From NCBI RefSeq assembly GCF_023715485.1, contig NZ_JAMBOF010000005.1:1-64000 (forward strand): a stretch of DNA of 64,000 nucleotides. The letters run 5' to 3'. Position 1 is the stretch's first letter, and each line of letters begins with the position of its first letter. Source of the DNA: Mesobacillus subterraneus. GTDB taxonomy: Bacteria; Bacillota; Bacilli; Bacillales; Cytobacillaceae. A model generated the notes under the pieces. The model did not search any database and was not told where the DNA came from. It saw only the letters and a program-made list of their open reading frames with translations. A program made the position numbers and the translations under genes. Shown one piece after another: positions 31,702 through 41,174 of the stretch.

Positions 31702-33675
31702 ATGCCTTCTTATTTAGAGAGGCGGCAAATACGTTATCCATTGTATGGATTGATGGCCGTAACACTGGTGCTGATAGGGTTGCTGTCTTACTATAACTGG
31801 ATTATAGGGGCAGCGGGCTTCATTCTCACCGGCCTGTTGATATATCTTATTTTTCAAGTGAACCATAAAATCAGGCAAGAGACGGACGCGTACATCTCAA
31901 CCTTATCTTATAGGGTGAAAAAAGTCGGCGAAGAAGCACTGATGGAAATGCCCATCGGAATCATGCTGATCAACGACGATTATTATATCGAATGGACCAA
32001 CCCTTTCATCGCTTCATGTTTTAATGAAGACACGCTTGTCGGCAGATCTTTGTACGATGTCGCAGATGCAGTCATTCCGCTTATTAAGCAAGAGGTCGAA
32101 ACAGAGATCATAAGCCTTCACGACCGGAAATTCAGGGTCATCCACAAGCCTGAGGAACGTCTTCTTTATTTCTTTGATGTTACAGAACAGGCAGAAATAG
32201 AGAAAATGTATCATGATGAGCGTACAGTTATTTCGATTATTTATCTCGATAACTATGAAGAACTGACTCAGGGAATGGATGATCAGACAAAAAGCAGCCT
32301 GAACAGCCTCGTAACATCCATTTTAAATAAATGGGCAACGAATAATGGTGTGTTCCTTAAAAGGGTTTCTTCGGAAAGATTTATCGCAGTTTTTAGTGAA
32401 CATATTCTGCAATTACTGGAGAAGGGCAAATTCACAATTCTTGATGAAGTAAGGGAAACTACCTCCAAGCAAAATGTGCCGCTTACATTGAGCATTGGTG
32501 TAGGTACCGGATACTCATCTCTGCCGGAACTTGGTTCACAGGCACAGTCCAGCCTGGACCTTGCTTTAGGCCGTGGCGGAGACCAGGTGGCTATTAAGCA
32601 GCCAAATGGAAAAGTGAAGTTCTACGGCGGCAAGACGAATCCAGTTGAAAAGCGTACGAGGGTCAGGGCAAGGGTCATTTCCCATGCTTTGAAAGAGTTA
32701 GTCATTGAAAGCGACAAAGTTTTAATAATGGGCCATAAGAATCCTGATATGGATTCAATCGGCTCTGCCATCGGAATCCTCAAAGTAGCACAAATGAATA
32801 AGCGTGAAGGATTCATTGTCTACAATAAAAATGAAATTGATACTGGCGTACATCGATTGATGGAAGAAATAAAGCAAAATGAGGCATTATACTCGCGGTT
32901 TATTTCACCGGAGCAGGCATATGAAATTGCCTCGGATGACACTTTGCTGGTTGTAGTTGATACTCACAAGCCTTCTCTTGTCATTGATGAAAGGCTGCTG
33001 AACCGTATAGAAAACGTCGTCGTGATCGACCATCACCGGAGAGGTGAAGAGTTCATTAAAAATCCGCTGCTTGTCTATATGGAGCCTTACGCATCATCGA
33101 CAGCGGAGCTAGTGACAGAGCTGCTTGAATACCAGCCGAAGAACGGCAAAATACAGATGCTTGAAGCCACAGCATTATTGGCAGGAATCATTGTTGATAC
33201 TAAAAGCTTTACGCTAAGAACAGGCGCGCGTACATTTGATGCTGCTTCATACTTGCGCAGTCATGGCGCGGATACGGTCCTTGTACAAAAGTTCTTAAAA
33301 GAGGATATCAATACGTATATTAAAAGAGCCAAAATCATCGAGAATGTTTATTTTTACAGGGGTGGAATTGTCATCTCGAAGGGCAAGGATGATGTTTACT
33401 GTGACCAGGTGCTGATTGCGCAGGCTGCAGATACTCTCCTTACAATGGACGGAGTGACAGCTTCATTCGTTATATCAAAAAAGACCGACCATACAATTGG
33501 AGTCAGTGCCAGGTCTCTTGGCGAGATTAATGTCCAGGTAGTCATGGAACACCTGGAAGGCGGCGGTCATTTAACAAATGCAGCCACCCAGCTGTATGAT
33601 ATGACAATCGAAGAAGCGGAGACTCTTTTGAAAAGTGCGATAGATGATTATTTAGAAGGGGGACAAAAACAATGA
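31702..33675 (+). CDS. gdpP: Cyclic-di-AMP phosphodiesterase GdpP
   Basis: Membrane-bound enzyme that degrades c-di-AMP. Two N-terminal membrane helices occupy about 14-52. A PAS-like domain and a degenerate GGDEF domain (no GGDEF sequence; [10 protein letters not shown] there) follow. The DHH-DHHA1 catalytic part has [33 protein letters not shown] and GGGHLTNAA. The 657 residues fit the family. The stop overlaps the rplI start by four bases (ATGA). Confidence 0.97.
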   Translation: MPSYLERRQIRYPLYGLMAVTLVLIGLLSYYNWIIGAAGFILTGLLIYLIFQVNHKIRQETDAYISTLSYRVKKVGEEALMEMPIGIMLINDDYYIEWTNPFIASCFNEDTLVGRSLYDVADAVIPLIKQEVETEIISLHDRKFRVIHKPEERLLYFFDVTEQAEIEKMYHDERTVISIIYLDNYEELTQGMDDQTKSSLNSLVTSILNKWATNNGVFLKRVSSERFIAVFSEHILQLLEKGKFTILDEVRETTSKQNVPLTLSIGVGTGYSSLPELGSQAQSSLDLALGRGGDQVAIKQPNGKVKFYGGKTNPVEKRTRVRARVISHALKELVIESDKVLIMGHKNPDMDSIGSAIGILKVAQMNKREGFIVYNKNEIDTGVHRLMEEIKQNEALYSRFISPEQAYEIASDDTLLVVVDTHKPSLVIDERLLNRIENVVVIDHHRRGEEFIKNPLLVYMEPYASSTAELVTELLEYQPKNGKIQMLEATALLAGIIVDTKSFTLRTGARTFDAASYLRSHGADTVLVQKFLKEDINTYIKRAKIIENVYFYRGGIVISKGKDDVYCDQVLIAQAADTLLTMDGVTASFVISKKTDHTIGVSARSLGEINVQVVMEHLEGGGHLTNAATQLYDMTIEEAETLLKSAIDDYLEGGQKQ

Positions 33676-34121
33676 AAGTAATCTTTTTGAAGGATGTTAA
33701 AGGAAAAGGCAAGAAAGGCGAAATCAAAAACGTTGCAGACGGATATGCACATAACTTCTTAATTAAGCAGGGGCTGGCTGTCGAAGCAAACCAGGGAGCA
33801 TTAAGCTCTTTAACTGCACAGCAGAAAAAAGAAGAAAAAATGGCCCAGCAGGAAATAGAAGACGCAAAAGTTTTAAAGGAAACTCTTGAAAAAGTGACTG
33901 TAGAGCTAACCGCAAAATCTGGAGAAGACGGCCGTTTATTCGGCTCAATCACGAGTAAGCAGATTGCTGATGAGCTTCAAAAAGCACATGGCATCAAGCT
34001 GGACAAAAGAAAAATCGAACTTCAGGATGCCATCCGTACCCTTGGCTACACTAAGGTTCCGGTCAAACTTCATAAAGAAGTTCAAGCTACTTTGAATGTA
34101 CATGTAAAAGAAGGTAAATAA
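33672..34121 (+). CDS. rplI: 50S ribosomal protein L9
   Basis: A 149-residue L9: N-terminal RNA-binding domain [20 protein letters not shown], a long connecting helix and a C-terminal domain ending [11 protein letters not shown]. It is translationally coupled to gdpP by the ATGA overlap and upstream of the replicative helicase gene, the conserved Bacillus order. Confidence 0.98.
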   Translation: MKVIFLKDVKGKGKKGEIKNVADGYAHNFLIKQGLAVEANQGALSSLTAQQKKEEKMAQQEIEDAKVLKETLEKVTVELTAKSGEDGRLFGSITSKQIADELQKAHGIKLDKRKIELQDAIRTLGYTKVPVKLHKEVQATLNVHVKEGK

Positions 34122-34172
34122 TTTACAGTTCCATATAATCATAAACATGATAAAATAATATAGTTAAAGAAA

Positions 34173-34206
34173 ATTGGTGATCGGTACTGCTGGTCACTTT
34201 TTTTCT
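34173..34206 (+). terminator. Weak terminator after rplI
   Basis: GTGATC/GGTCAC (one G-U pair) with a nine-base loop, then seven T. Confidence 0.6.
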
Positions 34207-34243
34207 GTTAAAAGAGAGATTTCCTTTGTAAGGGGGCAGGCAG

Positions 34244-35608
34244 ATGAGTGAATTATTCGCGGATCGACTTCCGCCGCAAAATATGGAAGCGGAACAAGCC
34301 GTACTTGGTGCAATATTCTTAGAGCCATCAGCTTTGACTCTTGCTTCAGAAATTTTAATTCCTGAAGATTTCTATCGTGTAGCGCACCAGAAGATCTTCA
34401 ATGTCATGTTGAATTTAAGTGACAAAGGAAAAGCCATCGACTTGGTAACAGTGACAGAAGAACTGGCTTCATCCAAACTGATCGAAGATGTTGGCGGCGT
34501 CAGTTATTTAAGTGAATTGGCTGCATCGGTCCCGACTGCAGCAAATATAGAGTATTATGCTAGAATTGTAGAAGAAAAAGCGTTGCTGAGAAGGCTGATC
34601 CGTACGGCTTCAGGCATTGCCGAAGACGGTTATATGCGTGAAGATGAAGTGGAAGCATTGCTTGCTGAAGCAGAAAAGAACATCATGGAGGTTGCCCAGC
34701 GCAAAGGTGCCGGAGCCTTTCATAATATAAAAGACGTCCTTGTAAGGACTTACGATAATATCGAGGAAATGCATAACCGCAAAGGCGATATAACCGGACT
34801 GGAGACTGGATTTACCGAGCTGGATCGAATGACAGCTGGCTTCCAGCGAAACGATCTTATCATCGTTGGTGCCCGTCCATCCGTGGGTAAAACAGCTTTC
34901 GCATTGAATATTGCCCAAAATGTTGCTAAGAAAACAGGGGAAAACGTTGCGATTTTCAGTTTGGAGATGGGCGCAGAACAGCTGGTTATGCGTGTGCTTT
35001 GTGCTGAGGGCAACATTGATGCACAAAGGCTTCGTACTGGTTCCCTGACAGAAGAAGACTGGGGAAAGCTAACGATGGCAATGGGCAGTCTGTCAAACTC
35101 AGGGATTTTCATTGATGATACACCTGGTGTCCGAATTACCGATATCCGGTCTAAATGCCGTCGTTTAAAGCAGGAGCATGGCCTCGGCATGATTATGATT
35201 GACTATTTGCAGCTGATTTTGGGGAGCGGCCGTGCTGGAGAAAACCGTCAGCAGGAAGTATCTGAGATTTCGCGTTCACTTAAGCAATTGGCTCGTGAAC
35301 TGCAGGTCCCGGTTATTGCCTTGTCCCAGTTATCCCGTGGAGTGGAACAACGGCAGGATAAGCGTCCGATGATGTCGGATATCCGTGAATCCGGATCCAT
35401 CGAGCAGGATGCCGATATTGTTGCTTTCCTATACCGTGATGACTATTATGACAAAGAATCAGAAAGCAAGAATATCATTGAAATTATCATCGCTAAACAG
35501 CGTAATGGACCGACTGGTACAGTACAGCTTGCTTTTGTAAAAGAATATAATAAATTCGTCAATATCGAGCAAAGGTATGATGAATCATACGCTCCACCAG
35601 GGGCATAA
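34244..35608 (+). CDS. dnaC: Replicative DNA helicase (DnaC of Bacillus, DnaB family)
   Basis: Hexameric 5'-3' helicase. The N-terminal domain binds primase and loader. The RecA-like C-terminal domain has Walker A GARPSVGKT, Walker B MIMIDYLQL and the arginine-finger region near the end. 454 residues, the same as B. subtilis. AAGGGGGCAGGC precedes the ATG. There is no intein. A terminator separates it from purA. Confidence 0.98.
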   Translation: MSELFADRLPPQNMEAEQAVLGAIFLEPSALTLASEILIPEDFYRVAHQKIFNVMLNLSDKGKAIDLVTVTEELASSKLIEDVGGVSYLSELAASVPTAANIEYYARIVEEKALLRRLIRTASGIAEDGYMREDEVEALLAEAEKNIMEVAQRKGAGAFHNIKDVLVRTYDNIEEMHNRKGDITGLETGFTELDRMTAGFQRNDLIIVGARPSVGKTAFALNIAQNVAKKTGENVAIFSLEMGAEQLVMRVLCAEGNIDAQRLRTGSLTEEDWGKLTMAMGSLSNSGIFIDDTPGVRITDIRSKCRRLKQEHGLGMIMIDYLQLILGSGRAGENRQQEVSEISRSLKQLARELQVPVIALSQLSRGVEQRQDKRPMMSDIRESGSIEQDADIVAFLYRDDYYDKESESKNIIEIIIAKQRNGPTGTVQLAFVKEYNKFVNIEQRYDESYAPPGA

Positions 35609-35610
35609 TG

Positions 35611-35645
35611 AGAATTAATCCGTTTTGGATTGATTCTTTTTTTTT
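35611..35645 (+). terminator. Terminator after dnaC
   Basis: AGAATTAATCC pairs with GGATTGATTCT (one G-U) and is followed by nine T. Confidence 0.93.
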
Positions 35646-35715
35646 GCCTAAAAAATGCATAGGATATTACGAACAAATAAATTAAATACAGATTAAAATG
35701 TTCGTGTTTAGTTGA

Positions 35716-37086
<1,371 letters not shown>

Positions 37087-37097
37087 TAATAGTTTAT

Positions 37098-37131
37098 AAA
37101 AATCCCCCGCTGGAATGAGCGGGGGATTTTT
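37098..37131 (+). terminator. Terminator after purA
   Basis: A 14-pair stem AAAAATCCCCCGCT/AGCGGGGGATTTTT with a five-base loop; it works on both strands. Confidence 0.95.
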
Positions 37132-37353
37132 ATAATTGTTATTTTAAAAGTCAGTATAAGGTAATTGCACGATATTGATTTTAAATAAAGAATTTTTCAG
37201 AAAAAAAGCAGCAAAAACAGCTTCATTATAGAAAAGAAAAAATATCAAAAAAAAATTTTAAAAAAACATATACAAATAGTAAAATGCTATGGTAATATAA
37301 ACAACGTTGTCACTGATTCGACAAAAAACGATAAGCTTCATAAGTTTTTATAA
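37132..37353. other. AT-rich gap before the tRNA cluster
   Basis: No reading frame. Very A/T-rich with A runs; it presumably contains the promoter for the tRNA cluster. TTTTAAAAAAACATATAC and GGTAATATAAAC near 37256-37303 are candidates, but no convincing -35/-10 pair. Confidence 0.4.
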
Positions 37354-37436
37354 GAGCCATTAGCTCAGTCAGTTGCTCGCATCCATGAATCAGCTTTAGC
37401 GGCAACTTGCGAAAAAGGCCGAAGGTCTTTTGAGCA
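37354..37436 (+). pseudogene. tRNA-Lys 5' fragment (17 nt) fused to hairpin element, unit 1
   Basis: 37354-37370 is identical to the first 17 bases of the intact tRNA-Lys at 37634 (through GCTCAGTC of the D arm). A roughly 65-nt element follows at 37371: AGTTGCTCGC, a variable stretch, then GCGGCAACTTGCG, the hairpin GGCCGAAGGTC and TTTTGAGCA. AGTTGC pairs with GCAACT. The anticodon and 3' half of the tRNA are missing, so it cannot be a functional tRNA. The element recurs at 37501, 37874 and 37989. Confidence 0.85.
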
Positions 37437-37477
37437 CAGTATCCAAGCAAAACTCTGTTTGGAATCAATTTCATTAA

Positions 37478-37570
37478 GAGCCATTAGCTCAGTCGGTAGA
37501 GCAAGTTGCTCACACCCCTGAATAATCTTCTGCGGCAACTTGCGAGAAGGACCGTAAGGTCGTTCGAGCA
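37478..37570 (+). pseudogene. tRNA-Lys 5' fragment (26 nt) fused to hairpin element, unit 2
   Basis: The first 26 bases equal the intact tRNA-Lys through GGTAGAGCA. Then comes the element: GCAAGTTGC pairs with GCAACTTGC (nine pairs), followed by GACC-GTAA-GGTC, a stem with a GNRA-type tetraloop, and TTCGAGCA. The tRNA is not resumed beyond GAGCATC. The linker 37571-37633 then leads into the complete tRNA-Lys. Confidence 0.87.
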
Positions 37571-37633
37571 TCGCAGATGCGAAAAACAAAACAATTTAGG
37601 GTAAACCATACAAGGTAATAATCCTAATTATAC

Positions 37634-37706
37634 GAGCCATTAGCTCAGTCGGTAGAGCATCTGACTTTTAATCAGAGGGTCGAAGGTTCGAGTCCTTCAT
37701 GGCTCA
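37634..37706 (+). tRNA. tRNA-Lys (TTT)
   Basis: A 73-base cloverleaf: acceptor GAGCCAT/ATGGCTC, D arm GCTC..GAGC, anticodon loop CTTTTAA with TTT at 37667-37669, T arm GAAGG TTCGAGT CCTTC, discriminator A. CCA is encoded (37707-37709). It is the only complete Lys copy here; two 5' fragments precede it. Confidence 0.97.
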
Positions 37707-37758
37707 CCAAGGTTTTTTCAATAGCGAAAAAAGCGAAAATAACTTACATTCTATATCT

Positions 37759-37830
37759 GGCCCCTTGGTCAAGCGGTTAAGACACCGCCCTTTCACGGCG
37801 GTAACACGGGTTCGAATCCCGTAGGGGTCA
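37759..37830 (+). tRNA. tRNA-Glu (TTC)
   Basis: 72 bases with acceptor GGCCCCT/AGGGGTC, anticodon loop CTTTCAC (TTC) and T loop TTCGAAT. CCA is not encoded. In contrast to Lys and Phe, no fragment or hairpin element precedes it. Confidence 0.96.
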
Positions 37831-37864
37831 CTTTTATACATATAAATCTAAAACCGTATTAATA

Positions 37865-37940
37865 CGGCTCAGTAAGTTGCTCGCTTCCTCGCATAATCAT
37901 CTTAGGCAACTTGCGAGAAAGGCCGAAGGTCTTTTGAGCA
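37865..37940 (+). pseudogene. tRNA-Phe 5' fragment (about 9 nt) fused to hairpin element, unit 3
   Basis: GGCTCAGTA, the first nine bases of the intact tRNA-Phe, runs directly into AGTTGCTCGC of the element. The element ends GGCAACTTGCGAG, the AAAGGCCGAAGGTCTTT hairpin and TGAGCACAG. It is most similar to unit 1, including the TTTTGAGCACAG end. A palindrome CCGTATTAATACGG lies just upstream at 37853-37867. Confidence 0.8.
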
Positions 37941-37963
37941 CAGATCGAAAACAATCTTAATAC

Positions 37964-38056
37964 GGCTCAGTAGCTCAGTCGGTAGAGCAGGTTGCTCACA
38001 TCATCGACTAAGCATCAGCGGCAACCTGCGAGAAAGACCGAGAGGTCATTCGAGCA
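37964..38056 (+). pseudogene. tRNA-Phe 5' fragment (26 nt) fused to hairpin element, unit 4
   Basis: The first 26 bases match the intact tRNA-Phe through GGTAGAGCA, then GGTTGCTCACATC. The main stem is GCAGGTTGC/GCAACCTGC: compared with unit 2 both strands have changed (A to G and T to C), keeping the pair. The second hairpin is GACC-GAGA-GGTC, again with a GNRA-type loop. After the final GAGCA the tRNA-Phe continues for only AAAGGAC. It is most similar to unit 2. Confidence 0.87.
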
Positions 38057-38099
38057 AAGGACCTAAACCAAACAAGGATTAGGGAACATTTCTTATCAT

Positions 38100-38172
38100 G
38101 GCTCAGTAGCTCAGTCGGTAGAGCAAAGGACTGAAAATCCTTGTGTCGGCGGTTCGATTCCGTCCTGAGCCA
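38100..38172 (+). tRNA. tRNA-Phe (GAA)
   Basis: 73 bases: acceptor GGCTCAG/CTGAGCC, D arm as in the fragments upstream, anticodon loop CTGAAAA (GAA), T arm GGCGGTTCGATTCCGTC, discriminator A. CCA is not encoded. A terminator follows eight bases later, marking the end of the cluster. Confidence 0.97.
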
Positions 38173-38179
38173 TTAAAAA

Positions 38180-38213
38180 AGGGAGCGTGTCATTTGACAT
38201 GCTCCTTTTTTTT
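38180..38213 (+). terminator. Terminator of the tRNA cluster
   Basis: GGAGCGTGTCA/TGACATGCTCC (one G-U pair) with a short loop, then eight T. Confidence 0.93.
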
Positions 38214-38229
38214 GTTACATTCCTGTAAT
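38213..38229 (+). promoter_or_regulatory. Possible WalR box
   Basis: TGTTAC-ATTCC-TGTAAT fits the WalR consensus TGTWAH-N5-TGTWAH. It lies 330 bp before the M23 endopeptidase gene, a class of gene WalR usually controls, but the distance is large. The gap 38230-38561 is otherwise AT-rich with no gene. Confidence 0.4.
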
Positions 38230-38561
38230 ATTCCTGATAATTTTCCTATTATTAACATGATTGTGCTATAAATAACAGCAATGATCGTCAATAATCCTCC
38301 AAAAGTAGGGGAATATCCTATTATTACTGGGTTTTTGGCTTATTTTAAAAATTAAAATAGGTAATTTTTACGACGTATCATTCCCATATTACTGACAAAA
38401 ATCGTAATAAAATGTCAGCTATTATACAATTTTGTTACATAATGAAGACTAGTATTTTTATTGATACATTTTATGGTAAAGTATAGAGGTACAATTTTCT
38501 GATAATAGTTATATAGTACTAGATTAATATAATAGTGTTTGACCGTCGTAGGAGGATCAGG

Positions 38562-40046
38562 ATGATAAATTTTAAAAATAAGCTGTCCAGTCTTGCGGGC
38601 AAAACATCTAGAGAGATGAAGCCGGCAATCAGGAAGTCAATAATGGCTGCAGTAACTGTAGCTGCATTGTCTTTTGGTGCAGGAAGTGCTGCACATGCGG
38701 CAAATTCTAAATTAACAACCGTATATTATGTATATGTAAATGATAAGTTCGCAGGGACTGTGGCTGATAAAACTGAAGTTGAAAAGCTTGTAGAAGATAA
38801 ATTAGCATCAGTTCAAAAAGAATATAAAGATCTTGATGTTGAGCTTGGCTTAGACGTTTCGTTTGTTCCTGAGCAGGTGTTCAGCTCAGCCGCCAATGCA
38901 AATACATCAGAAGTATTGAATGTTCTAAAAAACCAAATGACCGTTCAGGCGGAAGCATCAGCGCTTGCCATTGATGGTAAGCCGGTAGCATACTTGAAAG
39001 ATGAAGAAGCTTCCAAGAAAGTCGTTAAAACATTGATGCTTGAATACGTTACTGAAGAAGAATTAGCTGAGGTGGAGAACAGAAGGAAATCTCCTAATCT
39101 ACCAATACCCGAAGTAAAAGAAAATGAAACTCGTATATTAGACGTTCGTTTCACCCAAAATGTTTCAACTTCTGCTGAAAAAGTTAATCCTGAGCAAATT
39201 TTAACAGTTGAGGAAGCACTACAGCTGCTTAAAAAGGGTACGTTAGAAGAACAGAAATATCAGGTTAAAGATGGAGATGTTCTGGGCAGCATCGCAAGCT
39301 CACATAACTTGGAGCTGGCTCAATTACTTACCTTGAACGAAGGCTTTAAAGAAGATTCTGTTTTAAAGCCAGGCCAGGAATTGAACGTAACAGTCCTAAA
39401 GCCTTTCGTGGAGGTCATTGTTGACCGCCAGACATATGTAAAAGAAGAAGTAGCTTTCCAAAAGGAAGTCGTTGCTGACGCCAGCATGTTCAAAGGCGAC
39501 ACGAAAAAGAAACAAGAAGGCAAGATTGGCATAAATGGTGTCATCTATGGAATATCTGAACAAAATGGCAAGGTTGTAAAGAAGGAAACGCTTAAAAAGG
39601 TAGTCCTTCAGGAACCCGTCAAAGAGATCGTTGTCAAAGGCACAAAGGTTGTCCCTTCACGCGGTGACGGAACTTTCGTATGGCCGACTAATGGAGGGTA
39701 TGTATCCAGCCAGCAGGGATACCGCTGGAACAAGATGCATAAAGGCATTGATATCGCAAGACCTAGCAATTACACAATCAAAGCAGCCGACAACGGAGTA
39801 GTTGTTTCTGCTGGGTATGATAATGGCGGATACGGCAATAAAATCATCATCGACCATCAAAATGGTTATCGCACAATGTATGCACACCTTGCATCCATAT
39901 CTGTGAGCGTTGGCCAGACTGTATCACGCGGATCCAAAATTGGAATTATGGGCAGGACAGGAAATTCAACTGGCGTCCATCTTCATTTTGAAGTTTATCA
40001 AAATGGCAAACTGATCGATCCAATGTCCAAACTGAACCGTAAATAA
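38562..40046 (+). CDS. Secreted M23 endopeptidase with LysM and G5 domains
   Basis: 494 residues. An N-terminal signal peptide (about 1-46, cut after AAHA) is followed by a region without known motif. A LysM module for peptidoglycan binding (YQVKDGDVLGSIASSHNLEL, about 240-284), a G5 domain and a C-terminal M23 domain come next. The M23 zinc ligands are visible in HKGIDIA, YAHL and HLHFEV. It should cleave peptide cross-links in the wall. The ATG at 38562 follows TAGGAGG. It precedes walR, consistent with a wall-growth role. Confidence 0.92.
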   Translation: MINFKNKLSSLAGKTSREMKPAIRKSIMAAVTVAALSFGAGSAAHAANSKLTTVYYVYVNDKFAGTVADKTEVEKLVEDKLASVQKEYKDLDVELGLDVSFVPEQVFSSAANANTSEVLNVLKNQMTVQAEASALAIDGKPVAYLKDEEASKKVVKTLMLEYVTEEELAEVENRRKSPNLPIPEVKENETRILDVRFTQNVSTSAEKVNPEQILTVEEALQLLKKGTLEEQKYQVKDGDVLGSIASSHNLELAQLLTLNEGFKEDSVLKPGQELNVTVLKPFVEVIVDRQTYVKEEVAFQKEVVADASMFKGDTKKKQEGKIGINGVIYGISEQNGKVVKKETLKKVVLQEPVKEIVVKGTKVVPSRGDGTFVWPTNGGYVSSQQGYRWNKMHKGIDIARPSNYTIKAADNGVVVSAGYDNGGYGNKIIIDHQNGYRTMYAHLASISVSVGQTVSRGSKIGIMGRTGNSTGVHLHFEVYQNGKLIDPMSKLNRK

Positions 40047-40054
40047 TAAAATTT

Positions 40055-40084
40055 AAGTCTCTAGGCGAACTAGAGACTTTTTTC
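40055..40084 (+). terminator. Terminator of the M23 endopeptidase gene
   Basis: AAGTCTCTAG/CTAGAGACTT with a five-base loop, then six T. Confidence 0.93.
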
Positions 40085-40454
40085 ATTAAAGGCTGTTTTT
40101 GCAATGATGGTTGCTTTTCGTACAAAACCTCTTTGCAGTATAAGATAGACATCGGGGCTCTTTTCTTGCTGCTCCTTAACCTGCAATGCCCTAAAGCTCG
40201 TAAATTCCAGTTGCCGATTTTTACTTTTGTTTGAGAAAGCAACAAAGTTTACGAAAAGAGCATCATAAAATTTTGCAGTTTATTTATTGTTATGGGCAGG
40301 ATTGGTACAATTGGGAAGAGAAGAAATAGAAGTTATATAACAGATAAATTCAGTTTTTCACTGATTTAAAGTAAAATAGGTAGGATAGGAATTTTATAAA
40401 GATAAGAAAAAATTATATAGGATATATATTCTGGTTTTAAAAAGGAGAATGGGT
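40085..40454. other. Gap before walR with diverged family 2 repeat
   Basis: No gene. The stretch 40090-40130 (GGCTGTTTTTGCAATGATGG then TTGCTTTTCGTAC) resembles the start of the repeat at 55711 and 61951 (GGCTCTTTTCGTAAACTTTG then TTGCTTTC), so it may be a diverged copy. The AT-rich 3' part should hold the walR promoter. Confidence 0.45.
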
Positions 40455-41165
40455 ATGGAGAAAAAAATCTTGGTTGTAGACGATGAAAAACCAATTGCAG
40501 ATATTCTACAGTTCAATTTGAAAAAAGAAGGGTATGACGTTTATTGCGCATACGATGGGAACCAGGCAGTTGAAATGGTAGAGGAAATCCGCCCAGATTT
40601 GATTTTGCTGGATATCATGCTGCCGATGCGTGATGGCATGGAAGTCTGCCGTGAAGTCCGCAAAAAACATGAAATGCCAATCATCATGCTGACGGCTAAA
40701 GACTCTGAAATTGATAAGGTTTTGGGACTTGAGCTTGGGGCGGATGATTATGTCACAAAGCCATTCAGCACAAGGGAATTGATTGCAAGGGTAAAAGCCA
40801 ACCTGCGCCGCCACCAGCAAAATGCAGTTAAGGCTGATGAGGAAGAGGAGTCCAATGAGATTAGCGTCGGCTCCCTGACGATTCACCCTGATGCTTACGT
40901 TGTTTCTAAAAGAGGCGAGACAATTGAATTAACGCATCGTGAATTCGAACTTCTCCACTACCTCGCGAAACATATCGGACAAGTCATGACAAGGGAACAC
41001 TTACTGCAAACGGTTTGGGGCTATGACTATTATGGTGACGTCCGTACGGTTGATGTAACGGTAAGGCGTCTCCGTGAAAAAATTGAAGATAACCCAAGCC
41101 ACCCGACATGGATCGTGACAAGACGAGGAGTAGGCTACTACTTGAGAAACTCTGAGCAGGAGTAA
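40455..41165 (+). CDS. walR: Response regulator WalR
   Basis: OmpR-family regulator of the essential WalRK system controlling cell-wall autolysins. 236 residues: receiver domain with phosphoacceptor Asp53 in LILLDIMLP, then a winged helix ([32 protein letters not shown]). The ATG at 40455, eight bases after AAAGGAG, gives the family start [13 protein letters not shown]; an ATG two codons upstream is less likely. First gene of walRKHIJ-htrC. Confidence 0.98.
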   Translation: MEKKILVVDDEKPIADILQFNLKKEGYDVYCAYDGNQAVEMVEEIRPDLILLDIMLPMRDGMEVCREVRKKHEMPIIMLTAKDSEIDKVLGLELGADDYVTKPFSTRELIARVKANLRRHQQNAVKADEEEESNEISVGSLTIHPDAYVVSKRGETIELTHREFELLHYLAKHIGQVMTREHLLQTVWGYDYYGDVRTVDVTVRRLREKIEDNPSHPTWIVTRRGVGYYLRNSEQE

Positions 41166-41174
41166 GGAGAGCGA

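Noticed and set aside
37354-37570. Additional functional tRNA-Lys genes
   Set aside because: Only the first 17 and 26 bases match; no anticodon arm, T arm or acceptor 3' strand.
37365-37589. 74-residue minus-strand open frame in the tRNA cluster
   Set aside because: It is the complement of two tRNA-fragment/hairpin units; no ribosome site and no plausible protein. RNA features explain the sequence.
37371-38056. Integron attC sites for the hairpin elements
   Set aside because: The elements start GTTGCTC and have paired arms, but lack the spaced R/L core boxes of attC and no integrase or cassette is present.
39946-40245. 99-residue minus-strand frame before walR
   Set aside because: Overlaps the endopeptidase gene end, a terminator and a repeat; no homology or start signal.
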